From Brachybacterium sacelli (GTDB lineage Bacteria > Actinomycetota > Actinomycetes > Actinomycetales > Dermabacteraceae), in NCBI RefSeq assembly GCF_017876545.1, contig NZ_JAGIOD010000001.1:2852001-2916000 (forward strand): DNA of 64,000 bases, read 5' to 3'. A model generated the notes under the pieces. It did not search any database and was not told the DNA's origin. It was given only the letters and a program-made list of their open reading frames with translations. The position numbers and the translations under genes are program-made. Below, piece by piece: positions 47,589 through 58,233 of this stretch. How positions within the stretch are numbered: position 1 is the stretch's first letter; every line of letters starts with the position of its first letter.

Positions 47589-48499
47589 CGGCGTGTGACT
47601 CCCCGGGTGGTGGGCGAGGGGGTGGCGGGCTGCGGCGGATCCTGCTGCATGAGGTCCAGCAGCACGGCCTCGAGATCGGCGGAGCCGGCCCCGGTGAGCT
47701 CGAAGCGGGCCCCGTGGCGGGCGGCGGCGGCGTGCAGATCGGCCTCGAGCGCCGCGACCCTCTCACGCTCGACGCCGTGGGCGACGGCGCGCACGGTGAC
47801 TTCGCCCTCCTCCTGACGGTGCGCGGTGATGACCTCCTGGACCGACCCGGAGGCGACGCTGCGGCCCCCGGCGATGACACAGACCGCATCGGCGAGCCCC
47901 ACCACGTCGTCCATCATGTGGGTGGTCAGCACGACGGCGGTGCCGGTGTCGGCGAGCGCCCGGATCAGCCGGCGGACCCGGCGGCGGATCGCGGGGTCCA
48001 TCCCGGCGGTGGGCTCGTCGAGGAAGATCAGCTCGGGGCGGCCGATGAGCGAGAGGGCGAGGGCCAGGCGCTGGCGCTGCCCGCCGGAGAGCCGGCGCAC
48101 CAGGGAGCCGGCGAACTCGTCGATCCCCAGGTGCTCGGCGACCTCGTCCACATCGAGCGGGTCGGCGTGCAGGCTCGCCCCGTAGCGCAGCAGCTGCATC
48201 GTCCTCGCCCCGGAGGCGAGGCCGCCGTCCTGGATCATCAGGCCCACCCGGGCGCGATGCTCGGGGCCGGCGCGCCAGGGGTCGCGTCCCAGCACCTCGA
48301 GGGTGCCGCCGCTGGGACGCAGCAGCCCCGTGGCGCAGGAGACGGCCGTGGTCTTCCCGGCGCCGTTGGGGCCCAGCAGGGCCGTCACCTCCCCGCGGTG
48401 GGCCCGCAGAGAGAGTCCGTCGAGGGCGCGGACGGGGCCGTAGGAATGGGTGAGGTCCTCGGCGACGAGCGCCGGGGGCGCGCTGGAGTGGTCAGTCAT
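47585..48499 (-). CDS. ABC exporter ATP-binding protein
   Basis: 304 residues. Walker A is GPNGAGKTT, the signature LSGGQRQRLALA, Walker B LIFLDEPTAGMD and the H-loop histidine TTHMMDD are all present; a C-terminal extension of about 75 residues follows. It couples to the permease gene by a 4-nt overlap. The ATG at 48499 (MTDHSSAPPALV) gives family length. The neighbourhood resembles Rv1457c-Rv1458c between ctaA and sufR. Confidence 0.92.
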   Translation of the reverse strand: MTDHSSAPPALVAEDLTHSYGPVRALDGLSLRAHRGEVTALLGPNGAGKTTAVSCATGLLRPSGGTLEVLGRDPWRAGPEHRARVGLMIQDGGLASGARTMQLLRYGASLHADPLDVDEVAEHLGIDEFAGSLVRRLSGGQRQRLALALSLIGRPELIFLDEPTAGMDPAIRRRVRRLIRALADTGTAVVLTTHMMDDVVGLADAVCVIAGGRSVASGSVQEVITAHRQEEGEVTVRAVAHGVERERVAALEADLHAAAARHGARFELTGAGSADLEAVLLDLMQQDPPQPATPSPTTRGVTRR

Positions 48500-48615
48500 G
48501 GCGGACCCATCGTAGGCGGGGACGAGGGGAGGGGTCCGACTGCGCCGCGGAGCGCCCTCGTCGTCAGCTCGTCGGATATCGGCGCTCCACGGCCGGACGA
48601 GCGGAACCGAACCTG

Positions 48616-49677
48616 TCAGCGCCCCGTCACGTGCAGCGGGGTGTGGGCGGGGTCGACGACCTCCGCCGCGAGCGGCGGCTCGGGCGCGGTGCCGCCGACG
48701 CCCCAGGTGTCGGTGGGGAACCGGTCACGGTCGTGGGCCTCCAGCAGGCCGCTCATGTCGGGCCCGAGCGGCACCACCTGGGTGGGGTTGATGTCCTCGT
48801 GCACGATGTAATAGTGCTCCTTGATCTGCTGCAGGTCGACGGTGTCGCCGAAGCCCGGGGTCTGGAACAGGTCCTTGGTGTAGTTCCACAGGTTCGGCAT
48901 GGTCACCAGCGGTTGGCGATTCGCCTTGAAGTGACCGAAGTAGACCGGGTCGAAGCGGATCAGGGTGGGGAACAGGCGCACATCGGCCTCGGTGAGCGAG
49001 GGGCCCATCAGGTAGCGCCGGTCGGCCAGGCGCTCCTCGAGCTCGTCCAGCGCCGCCCACAGCTCGCGGTACTCCTTCTCGTAGACCTCCTGGCCGCCGG
49101 CGAAGCCGACCTTGTAGACGCCGTTGTTCACCCGATGGAGCATCCAGGTGTTCAGCGCGTCGATCTCCTCGCGCTGGGACTGCGGATAGAGGTCCGGCGC
49201 GCCCTCGCGGTGCAGGGCCGTCCATTCGGTGGCGAAGTCGAGGGTGATGCGCTGGAAGTCGTTGGTCACCACGGCCCGGGTGGGGACGTCCACGACGGCC
49301 GGGACCGTGATGCCGCGCGGGTAGTCGGGGAAGCGGGCGAAGTAGGCCTGCTGGAGGCGCTCGTAGCCCAGCACCGGGTCGACGCCGCCCTCGTCGAGGT
49401 CGAAGGTCCAGGAGCGCCGGTCGTGGGTGGGGCCGGGCATGCCGACCGAGAGGGCCTCCTCGAGTCCGAGCAGACGGCGGGAGATCAGGGTGCGATTGGC
49501 CCAGGGACAGGCACGGGCGGCGATCAGACGGTAACGCCCCGCCTCGACGGGCCAGCCATCCCGGCCGTCGCGGGTGATGCGGTCGTCGATGTAGTTCATG
49601 TCCCGGTCGAAGGGCTTGCCCTTGTGGACGTAGGAGCCCTCGGTCGAGTGCTCGGCGGTGCGGTCCTCGGTGGTCAT
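48616..49677 (-). CDS. Xi-class glutathione S-transferase-like protein, S-glutathionyl-(chloro)hydroquinone reductase family
   Basis: 353 residues. The active-site cysteine C57 is in ACPWANR, the CPWA signature of the family, and the C-terminal domain has NNGVYKVGFAGGQEVYEKEY, GPSLTEADVRLFPTLIRFDPVYFGHFK and the family tail HYYIVHEDINPT. These enzymes remove glutathione from glutathionyl-hydroquinones. Most actinobacteria make mycothiol rather than glutathione, so the physiological thiol here is probably mycothiol (inference). It is divergent from sufR over an AT-rich interval. Confidence 0.9.
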   Translation of the reverse strand: MTTEDRTAEHSTEGSYVHKGKPFDRDMNYIDDRITRDGRDGWPVEAGRYRLIAARACPWANRTLISRRLLGLEEALSVGMPGPTHDRRSWTFDLDEGGVDPVLGYERLQQAYFARFPDYPRGITVPAVVDVPTRAVVTNDFQRITLDFATEWTALHREGAPDLYPQSQREEIDALNTWMLHRVNNGVYKVGFAGGQEVYEKEYRELWAALDELEERLADRRYLMGPSLTEADVRLFPTLIRFDPVYFGHFKANRQPLVTMPNLWNYTKDLFQTPGFGDTVDLQQIKEHYYIVHEDINPTQVVPLGPDMSGLLEAHDRDRFPTDTWGVGGTAPEPPLAAEVVDPAHTPLHVTGR

Positions 49678-49903
49678 GGTGTCCCTTCCTCGATCTCCGG
49701 CGGCGGCGGCGCGGTGCCGTGGTGCGCTCCACGGTAGTTGAAAATAGTATTAAAGAAAAGGGCGCACAGTGCTCCGAGCTGCCCTGGGCGCGATGTCGCA
49801 GGTAAGGGCACCCTTGGTGCCGTGGCACACACCCTTGCGGGGGTATTTGGCAAGCCGTATGTTGTAAAATGAAGAACGGTCGACGGAAGAAGGTGATGCA
49901 CGG
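49678..49903. promoter_or_regulatory. AT-rich control region between the hydroquinone-reductase gene and sufR
   Basis: 226 nt with no gene and, in parts, much lower GC than the surroundings (TTGAAAATAGTATTAAAGAA at 49739-49758 and TTGTAAAATGAAGAA near 49862-49876). Both divergent genes should be controlled from here. It holds TAAAAT (49865-49870) as a -10 candidate for sufR and TACTAT (complement of 49744-49749) for the minus-strand gene. No clear SufR box could be recognised. Confidence 0.6.
49804..49821. promoter_or_regulatory. Palindromic candidate regulator site near sufR
   Basis: Two overlapping palindromes: AAGGGCACCCTT (49804-49815) and GGCACC-CTT-GGTGCC (49807-49821). The left flank AGGTAAGG matches half of a DtxR/IdeR iron box, but the right half matches poorly, so I treat iron control as unproven. 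Confidence 0.35.
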
Positions 49904-50634
49904 ATGACCGCACCGGATCTGGACCCGGCGGGCCCGCCGGCCACTCGCGACCGGCTCGTCGAGGCGATCTCGGCGCACGGACCGATCACCGCCCGCCAGC
50001 TGGCCGAGCGCTTCGGGCTCACCAGCGCCGCCGTCCGGCGCCATCTCGCGGCGCTCGAGGCCGAGGACGTCATCGCCGAGCACGAGATGCCGGTCGCGCA
50101 CCGCGGCCGGGGCCGCCCCAGCAAGGCCTTCGTGCTCTCGAAGTCCGCGCACGATCACCTTCCCGGCGGCTATGACGAGCTCGCCGTGATGGCGGTCGAG
50201 GAACTCGCCCGACGCGGCGACGAGGCCGTGGCCCGTCTCGCTGAGCGCCGGGTCGCCGACTGGGAAGCGGCACTGGCCGAGGCCGTCGCCGTCCGCGAGG
50301 CGGCGGGGGAGAAGGTCACCATCTCCCGCAAGGTCGAGCTGCTCGCCGAGCTGCTGACCTCGCGGGGCTACGCCACCACCGTGCGCCCCCTGCACGTCCC
50401 GCTGCCCACACCGGGTGCGCGGTCCGGCTCGAGCCCGCGTACGCTCGTCACGGCGCAGTTGTGCCACGGCCACTGCCCTGTCCTCGACGTCGCCGCGGAT
50501 CACCCCGAGCTGTGCGAGGCCGAGACCCGAGTCATCTCCCGAATCATCGGGGCGCCCGTCCAACGCCTGGCCACCCTGGCGCAGGGCGCCCACTGCTGCA
50601 CGACACACATTCCGCTCACCGAGGGAAGGACATC

Positions 50635-50638
<4 letters not shown>
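49904..50638 (+). CDS. sufR: Iron-sulfur cluster-sensing repressor SufR
   Basis: 244 residues. N-terminal winged HTH ([25 protein letters not shown]) and basic wing ([11 protein letters not shown]). The C-terminal cysteines C187, C191, C204 and C231/C232 (C-x3-C-x12-C-x26-CC) fit the [4Fe-4S] site of mycobacterial SufR. In that family, the cluster-bound form represses the suf operon and loss of cluster derepresses it. The stop overlaps the sufB start by ATGA, so repressor and scaffold are cotranslated. ATG at 49904 has AGAAGG about 10 nt upstream. Confidence 0.94.
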
Positions 50639-52061
<1,423 letters not shown>

Positions 52062-52062
<1 letters not shown>

Positions 52063-53387
52063 TGACCACCTCCGACATGACCGAACTCAAGGATGCGGGC
52101 GGCGCAGAGGATCCTGCGGCCGACGAGAACGCGGGACACGCCGCGGGTGCCGCGCCCGTCGCCGCCCGGTCCGCGCTGGCCGAGGACTCCGCCGCCGCGG
52201 TGGAACTCGAGGAGGAGGGGCTGACGCTGACGGACGAGCAGTCCGCGGCGCACGGCGCTCACAACCGCGGCGACCGGGCCCGCTCCTTCGAGCTCTCGGA
52301 CCACGAGCGGCCCACCAGCGACATCGAGGAGTGGCGCTTCACCCCGCTGCGCCGGTTCGGCCCTCTGCTGGTGGACGCCCCGACCGACGACCGCGAGGGC
52401 GACCCCGCGGTGGACTACCGCGTCGAGGTGCCCGAGGGTGCCCCCGCGCCCTCCACGCTCGCCGTCGGCGAGGCCCCCCGCGGCACCGTCCTGGTGCCCG
52501 AGGACCTCCCCTCCGCCGTCGCGTCGGCGCGCAGCGAGCAGGCACTGCACCTGGTGGCCCCGAAGAACGCGGAGCTCCCTGCGCCCTACCGGGTCGAGAT
52601 CTCCGGCCGTGGCGCCGACCGTCGGGCCAACGGGCACATCGTCCTGGAGACCAAGGAGTCCTCGGCCGCGACCTTCGTGCTCAACCACACCGGTTCCGCG
52701 CAGTACGCGCAGAACGTCGAGATGGTCGCCGGCGACAACTCGCAGATGACCGTGATCGCCCTGCAGGACTGGGACGACGACGCACTGCACATCGCCACCC
52801 ACCACGGCTCGATCGGTCGCAACGCCAAGATCAAGCACATCGTGGTCTCCCTCGGCGGCAGCGCCGTGCGCGTGAACACGATCTCCGACCTGGTCCGTCC
52901 CGGCGGCGAGGTCGAGAACCTCGGCCTGTACTTCTCCGACGAGGGCCAGTTCCTCGAGCACCGCCTGTTCGTGGACCACACCGCCCCGAACTGCACCTCG
53001 GACTCCGCCTACAAGGGCGCGCTCCAGGGCAAGAGCGCTCGCTCGGTGTGGGTCGGCGACGTGCTGATCCGCAAGGAGGCCGAGGGCACCAACACCTACG
53101 AGCTGAACCGCAACCTCGTGCTCACCGAGGGTGCGCGCGCCGACTCGGTGCCGAACCTGGAGATCGAGACGGGGGAGATCGAGGGGGCCGGCCACGCCGC
53201 CGCCACCGGTCGCTTCGACGACGAGCAGCTGTTCTACCTGCGCGCCCGCGGAATCCCGGAGAAGGAGGCCCGCCGCCTGGTGGTGCGCGGCTTCTTCGCC
53301 GAGCTGATCCAGCGGATCGACGTGCCGGAGATCCGTGAGCACCTCACCGAGTCCATCGAGGTCGAGCTCGCCCGGAGCATGAGCTGA
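52062..53387 (+). CDS. sufD: Fe-S cluster assembly protein SufD
   Basis: 441 residues, SufB partner in the SufBC2D complex. An N-terminal charged, disordered stretch of about 60 residues precedes the fold; conserved blocks include SGSAQ-like FVLNHTGSAQYAQNVEM, HHGSIGRNAKIKH, and the end motif DDEQLFYLRARGIPEKEARRLVVRGFF. Start and stop both use TGATG overlaps with neighbours (sufB before, the Rieske gene after). No cysteine ligand cluster except in TAPNCTSD. Confidence 0.96.
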
Positions 53388-53725
53388 TGTCCGACGCCTT
53401 CGTCCCCGTCGCCACCCTCGACCAGCTCGATGCGGGCGAGGCGATCGACCTCGTCGCCGGCGGCGTCGAGATCGCCCTGGTGCGCGACGAGGACGGCGGC
53501 GTCCACGCCCTCGAGGACGTCTGCTCGCACGAGGAGATCCCGCTGTCCGACGGCGACGTCGAGGGCTGCACCATCGAATGCTGGAAGCACGGCAGCCAGT
53601 TCGACCTGGTCACGGGTCGTCCGCTGCAGCTCCCGGCCGTCCTTCCCGTGCGGGTCTTCCCCGTGCGGGTCGATGAGAGCAGCGGCGAGATCCTGGTGGA
53701 TCCGACCGCCGCCGACGACACCTGA
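53387..53725 (+). CDS. Rieske ferredoxin-like protein (non-heme oxygenase ferredoxin type) in the suf operon
   Basis: 112-residue small Rieske protein. The [2Fe-2S] ligands are C46 and H48 (CSH) and C65 and H68 (CWKH). It starts with ATG inside the sufD stop codon (TGATG). Annotators often call it a non-heme iron oxygenase ferredoxin subunit, but its position between sufD and sufC in actinobacteria points to an electron-transfer or cluster-carrier role in Fe-S assembly. No oxygenase gene is nearby. Confidence 0.92.
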   Translation: MSDAFVPVATLDQLDAGEAIDLVAGGVEIALVRDEDGGVHALEDVCSHEEIPLSDGDVEGCTIECWKHGSQFDLVTGRPLQLPAVLPVRVFPVRVDESSGEILVDPTAADDT

Positions 53726-53794
53726 TCACCCGGGCACCGCGCCTCGATGCCCGCCCCCGAACCCACCAGCACCCCTGGTCAAGGAGAACTGCAC

Positions 53795-54556
53795 ATGTCT
53801 GTCCTGGAGATCAAGAACCTCCACGCCACCGTCGAGACCCCCGAGGGCACCAAGGAGATCCTCAAGGGCGTCGACCTCACGATCCGCTCCGGCGAGACCC
53901 ACGCCATCATGGGCCCCAACGGCTCCGGCAAGTCGACCCTCGCCTATGCGGTCGCCGGCCACCCCAAGTACGAGATCACCGAGGGCGAGCTGACGCTCGA
54001 CGGTGAGGACGTGCTGGAGATGAGCATCGACGAGCGCGCCCGCGCCGGTCTCTTCCTCGCCATGCAGTACCCGGTCGAGGTCCCCGGCGTCACCGTCTCG
54101 AACTTCCTGCGCACCGCCAAGACCGCGATCGACGGCGAGGCCCCCTCGCTGCGCACCTGGGTCAAGGACGTCAAGGGGTCCATGGACGACCTGCGCATGG
54201 ATCCGGTCTTCGCCGAGCGCAACGTCAACGAAGGCTTCTCCGGCGGCGAGAAGAAGCGCCACGAGATCCTGCAGATGCAGCTGCTGAAGCCCTCCATCGC
54301 CATCCTCGACGAGACCGACTCCGGCCTCGACGTCGATGCGCTGCGCATCGTCTCCGAGGGCGTCAACCGCGCCAAGGAGACCACCGACGTCGGCATCATG
54401 CTGATCACCCACTACACGCGCATCCTGCAGTACGTGAAGCCGGACTTCGTCCACGTCTTCGTGGGCGGTCGGATCGCGGAGCAGGGCGGCCCGGAACTGG
54501 CCGAGCGGCTCGAGTCCGAGGGCTACGACCGGTTCCTCGTCGGCGCGGGCAGCTGA
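53795..54556 (+). CDS. sufC: Fe-S cluster assembly ATPase SufC
   Basis: 253 residues, ABC-type ATPase of the SufBC2D complex. Walker A GPNGSGKST, signature FSGGEKKRHEI, Walker B SIAILDETDSGLD and the H-loop histidine ITHYTRI are typical of SufC. The ATG at 53795 has AAGGAG about 9 nt upstream. It follows the Rieske gene after 69 nt, in which the spacer shows no gene. The mycobacterial order has sufS and sufU next; here they are missing. Confidence 0.96.
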   Translation: MSVLEIKNLHATVETPEGTKEILKGVDLTIRSGETHAIMGPNGSGKSTLAYAVAGHPKYEITEGELTLDGEDVLEMSIDERARAGLFLAMQYPVEVPGVTVSNFLRTAKTAIDGEAPSLRTWVKDVKGSMDDLRMDPVFAERNVNEGFSGGEKKRHEILQMQLLKPSIAILDETDSGLDVDALRIVSEGVNRAKETTDVGIMLITHYTRILQYVKPDFVHVFVGGRIAEQGGPELAERLESEGYDRFLVGAGS

Positions 54557-54655
54557 CCACGCCACCCGGGCCGGCGCGGGAGCGATCCGCGGTCGGCCCG
54601 GAGCCCATCCCACCGCGGGTCGTGATCACGGCCCGCACCTCATCAGGAGGAAGCC

Positions 54656-54988
54656 ATGACCGACCAGGAGACCCCGTCGGCGACCGTGAGCTCCGAGGAC
54701 GTGATCGAGGCGATGAAGGACGTGATCGACCCCGAGCTCGGGATCAACGTCGTCGACCTCGGCCTCGTCTACGGCGTGAGGATCGAGGACGGCGATGCCG
54801 TCGTCGACATGACGCTCACCTCCGCCGCCTGCCCGCTGACGGACATGCTCGAGGAGCAGACGTTCGCGGTGCTCGACCCCATCACGGAGTCCCATCGCAT
54901 CAACTGGGTGTGGATGCCGCCGTGGGGCATGGAGAAGATCACCGAGGACGGTCGCGAGCAGCTGCGCGCGATCGGCTTCAACCTCTGA
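54656..54988 (+). CDS. sufT: Metal-sulfur cluster biosynthesis factor, SufT/MIP18 family
   Basis: 110 residues, single domain. The motif DPELGINVVDLGLVYGV and C59 in TSAACPLTDM are the family marks; the C-terminus has WGMEKITEDGREQLRAIGFN. It helps to load Fe-S clusters on client proteins. The ATG at 54656 has AGGAGGA about 6 nt upstream. It lies 99 nt after sufC without sufS or sufU between them; a terminator follows at 55005. Confidence 0.93.
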   Translation: MTDQETPSATVSSEDVIEAMKDVIDPELGINVVDLGLVYGVRIEDGDAVVDMTLTSAACPLTDMLEEQTFAVLDPITESHRINWVWMPPWGMEKITEDGREQLRAIGFNL

Positions 54989-55004
54989 GCCCAGCTCCGC
55001 GCAC

Positions 55005-55052
55005 CACGCCAGGACGGGCCCCGGGATCATTCCCGGGGCCCGTCCTGGCGTG
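55005..55052. terminator. Bidirectional terminator between sufT and ald
   Basis: 22-bp perfect stem with a TCAT loop: 5' arm 55005-55026, loop 55027-55030, 3' arm 55031-55052. It lies between convergent sufT and alanine dehydrogenase genes and is very stable because of its GC content. Confidence 0.8.
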
Positions 55053-55063
55053 CGGGGAAGAGG

Positions 55064-56179
55064 TCAGCCCAGGAGGCGGTCCGCGGGGGTGACCTCGAGG
55101 CCGTGCGCCTCGCCGGTGCCCTCGTGCGTGAGAGCGCCCTCATGGGTGTGCAACCCCTTGGCCAGGGCCGGATCGGACCGCAGGGCATCGCGCCAGCCGG
55201 CGTCCGCGACCTTCAGCACGTAGGGGAGGGTGGCGTGGGTCAGCGCCGAGGTCGCGGTGACGGGCACCGAGCCCGGCATGTTTGCCACGCAGTAGAACCT
55301 CGTGTCGTGGACCGCGAAGGTGGGGGCGTCGTGCGTGGTGGGGCGGGAGTTCTCGAAGCAGCCGCCCTGGTCGATCGCCACGTCGACCAGCACCGAGCCG
55401 GGCTTCATGGTCGCGACCATCTCGTCGGTCACCAGCTTCGGGGCCTTCTTGCCGGGGATCAGCACCGAGCCGATCACCACGTCGGCCTCGCGGATCTTGG
55501 CGGCCAGGTCGAGCGTCGTGGAGTAGCGGGTGAGGATGCCGCCGTGGTGCATGGTCGCGATCTGTCCGAGGCGCGAGACGTCGAGGTCCATGACGGTGAC
55601 GTCCGCGTGCAGCCCGTGGGCCATCATGGCAGCCTGCTCGCCGACCATGCCGCCGCCGAGGATGAGGACATCGGCCTCGTCGGTTCCGGGCACTCCGCCC
55701 ATCAGCATCCCGGAACCGCCCACAGGTGCCATCAGGTGATAGGCGGCGACCTGGGTCGCGAGACGACCGGCGATCATGGACATGGGGGCGAGCAGGGGCA
55801 GCGAACGGTCCGGGCGCTGGACCGTCTCGTAGGCGATCGCGGTGACGCCGGAGGACAGCAGCGCCTCGGTCAGCGCTGCGTCCGCCGCGAGATGCAGGTA
55901 GGTCAGCAGTACCTGGCCCCGCCGCAGCAGCGGGTACTCGGCCTCCAGAGGTTCCTTGACCTTGACGATCATGCCGGCCCGGCCCCAGACCTCCTCGGCG
56001 GTGCCCAGGATCCGCGCTCCTGCCGCTCGGTAGTCCTCGTCCGAGATCCGGGCGCCGAGCCCGGCCCCGCTCTCGACGGCCACCTCGTGGCCGCGGACGA
56101 CGAGCTCATGGACCCCGGAGGCGGTCAGGCCCACCCGGTTCTCGTTGTTCTTGATCTCCCGGGGCACCCCGATGAGCAT
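55064..56179 (-). CDS. ald: Alanine dehydrogenase
   Basis: Converts L-alanine to pyruvate and ammonia with NAD+. 371 residues. Catalytic lysine K75 (VKVKEP) and histidine H96 (TYLHLAAD), the NAD-binding VLILGGGMVGEQAA, and NMPGSVPVTATSALTHATLPY are conserved. The start at 56179 gives MLIGVPREIKNNENRVGLT, the usual N-terminus. It converges on sufT and is divergent from the ABC-F gene, 303 nt away. Confidence 0.96.
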   Translation of the reverse strand: MLIGVPREIKNNENRVGLTASGVHELVVRGHEVAVESGAGLGARISDEDYRAAGARILGTAEEVWGRAGMIVKVKEPLEAEYPLLRRGQVLLTYLHLAADAALTEALLSSGVTAIAYETVQRPDRSLPLLAPMSMIAGRLATQVAAYHLMAPVGGSGMLMGGVPGTDEADVLILGGGMVGEQAAMMAHGLHADVTVMDLDVSRLGQIATMHHGGILTRYSTTLDLAAKIREADVVIGSVLIPGKKAPKLVTDEMVATMKPGSVLVDVAIDQGGCFENSRPTTHDAPTFAVHDTRFYCVANMPGSVPVTATSALTHATLPYVLKVADAGWRDALRSDPALAKGLHTHEGALTHEGTGEAHGLEVTPADRLLG

Positions 56180-56482
56180 GACGAAGCCTCCTCGCTCCAC
56201 GCGACGTTGCCGGGCCGCCCGCGGCGGCCGTCGAGCACCAGCATCGCACCTGGAGGAGGCGGGCGCAGGACGACACGGTGACCATCCTGTGAGGGACGGT
56301 CGCGGTCGCGGGCGTGACTGTGGTCCGTGGCACCGTGGAGCGGAAATCGGAGGCCGTCGGGGGCCCGCGCACCTAGACTCGATCCGGCCCTGCACCGGGG
56401 TGCCGCCCCGGGCCCGGGCGCCGCGCTGCGGCCCCTGCCGTGGCCCCCGACCGCTTCCCTCCCGACCTAGGAGTCCGATCCT
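56180..56482. other. Divergent interval ald / ABC-F gene
   Basis: 303 nt between two divergent genes, expected to hold both promoters. No convincing -10/-35 pair or palindrome was found by eye. A TAGGAG-containing sequence lies about 10 nt before the GTG at 56483, giving a possible ribosome binding site. Confidence 0.4.
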
Positions 56483-58087
56483 GTGATCACCGTGCACGAC
56501 CTCGCCATCCGCGTCGGTGCCCGGCTGCTCATGAGCGACGTCTCCTTCCAGCTCACCGACGGCGACCGCGTCGGCCTGGTGGGTCGCAACGGCGCCGGCA
56601 AGACCACCCTGACCAAGGTGCTCTCGGGCACGCTGCAGCCCTCGGAGGGCTCGGTCGAGGTGACCGGCCAGCTCGGGTACCTGCCCCAGGACACCCACAG
56701 CGGGGACGACACCGAACCCGTGATCGCCCGCATCCTCTCGGCCCGCGGCCTCGACGACGTGCTGCGCCGTCTGCGCCGCGCCGAGGAGGAGATGGGCGAC
56801 ATGAGCCTGTCCGAGGCGCGTCGCGAGAAGGCGATGAACCGCTATCCGCGGCTGGAGGCCGAGCTCGACGCCGTGGGCGGCTACGCCGCGGAGGCCGAGG
56901 CCAAGCGGATGGCCGCGAACCTGGGCCTGCCCAACCGGCTGCTCGAGCAGGAGCTGGGCACCCTCTCCGGCGGCCAGCGCCGGCGGGTCGAGCTCGCCCG
57001 GATCCTGTTCTCCCAGGCCTCGACCATGATCCTGGACGAGCCGACCAACCACCTCGACGCCGATTCGATCATCTGGCTGCGCGAGTACCTGCTGGCCTAC
57101 CGCGGCGGGCTGATCATCATCAGCCACGACGTGGAGATCGTCGAGCACGTCGTCAACAAGGTCTTCTACCTCGACGCGAACCGCTCCGTGATCGACATGT
57201 ACAACATGGGCTGGAAGCTGTACCAGCGCCAGCGCGAGGACGACGAGAAACGCCGCAAGCGCGAGCGCCAGAACGCCGAGAAGAAGGCGACGGCGCTGAC
57301 CGCGCAGGCGGAGAAGATGCGCGCCAAGGCCACCAAGGCCGTGGCCGCCCAGAACATGCTCAAGAGGGCCGAGCGGATGCTCGACGGCGTCGAGGGGGAG
57401 CGGCAGCAGGACCGGGTGGCCTCGCTGCGCTTCCCCAAGCCCGCCCCCTGCGGCAAGACCCCGCTGATGGCCGAGGACCTCTCGAAGTCCTACGGCAGCC
57501 TCGAGATTTTCGCCGGCGTGGACCTCGCGATCGACCGCGGCTCGCGCGTGGTGGTCCTGGGCCTGAACGGTGCGGGCAAGACGACGCTGCTGCGGATCCT
57601 CGCCGGGGTCGACGAGGCGGACACCGGCGGCATCCTGCCCGGTCACGGCCTCCGGATCGGCTACTACGCCCAGGAGCACGAGACCCTCGACCTCGACCGC
57701 ACCGTGCTCGAGAACATGATGACGGCGGCCTACGAGCTGCCCGAGGTCGAGGCCCGCAAGATCCTCGGCTCCTTCCTGTTCACCGGGGACGACGTCCACA
57801 AGCCGACCCACGTGCTCTCGGGCGGGGAGAAGACCCGTCTCGCGCTCGCGGCCCTCGTGGTCTCCAGCGCGAACGTGCTGCTGCTGGACGAGCCGACGAA
57901 CAACCTCGATCCCGCCAGCCGCGAGGAGATCCTCGGGGCGCTCGCGGCCTTCGAGGGAGCCGTCGTGCTGGTCTCCCACGACGCCGGCGCGGTCTCCTCG
58001 CTGTCCCCCGAGCGGGTGCTGATGATGCCCGACGCCGTCGAGGACCTGTGGAACGCGGAGTACCAGGAGCTCGTCGAACTGGCCTGA
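56483..58087 (+). CDS. ABC-F family ATPase
   Basis: 534 residues with two ABC domains and no membrane helices. Walker A motifs are GRNGAGKTT and GLNGAGKTT; signatures LSGGQRRRVELARIL and LSGGEKTRLALA. The linker between the domains is charged and helical (RKRERQNAEKKATALTAQ), typical of ABC-F factors that act on the ribosome. It starts with GTG at 56483. Whether it is a translation factor or an antibiotic resistance protector cannot be told; its place in conserved core genes favours the first. Confidence 0.92.
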   Translation: MITVHDLAIRVGARLLMSDVSFQLTDGDRVGLVGRNGAGKTTLTKVLSGTLQPSEGSVEVTGQLGYLPQDTHSGDDTEPVIARILSARGLDDVLRRLRRAEEEMGDMSLSEARREKAMNRYPRLEAELDAVGGYAAEAEAKRMAANLGLPNRLLEQELGTLSGGQRRRVELARILFSQASTMILDEPTNHLDADSIIWLREYLLAYRGGLIIISHDVEIVEHVVNKVFYLDANRSVIDMYNMGWKLYQRQREDDEKRRKRERQNAEKKATALTAQAEKMRAKATKAVAAQNMLKRAERMLDGVEGERQQDRVASLRFPKPAPCGKTPLMAEDLSKSYGSLEIFAGVDLAIDRGSRVVVLGLNGAGKTTLLRILAGVDEADTGGILPGHGLRIGYYAQEHETLDLDRTVLENMMTAAYELPEVEARKILGSFLFTGDDVHKPTHVLSGGEKTRLALAALVVSSANVLLLDEPTNNLDPASREEILGALAAFEGAVVLVSHDAGAVSSLSPERVLMMPDAVEDLWNAEYQELVELA

Positions 58088-58138
58088 TCGCCGACCGCTC
58101 GCGACCCCCGTGGGGAGCGACCGCTCAGCGACCGGAGA

Positions 58139-58156
58139 CTGTACTGTCGACTACAG
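58139..58156. promoter_or_regulatory. Inverted repeat upstream of the SatD-like gene
   Basis: CTGTACTGTCGACTACAG has arms CTGTA and TACAG, with a palindromic GTCGAC off centre. It lies 51 nt downstream of the ABC-F stop and about 78 nt before the ATG at 58234. An operator role, possibly autoregulation, is only suggested. Confidence 0.35.
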
Positions 58157-58233
58157 CAGGTTTCGGCTGATCCCTGCGACGTCGACGCATCGAGGACCCT
58201 CCCGCGGTCCCGGTGTCAGGTGGTGAGTTCCGC

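Noticed and set aside
48100..48500. Idea that the ABC exporter with its neighbours is an antibiotic production/resistance cluster
   Set aside because: The pair occupies the same place as Rv1457c-Rv1458c next to ctaA and sufR, so it is a conserved core locus; no biosynthetic gene is nearby.
53387..53725. Rieske protein as part of an aromatic ring dioxygenase
   Set aside because: No oxygenase or reductase gene nearby, and start/stop overlaps tie it to sufD.
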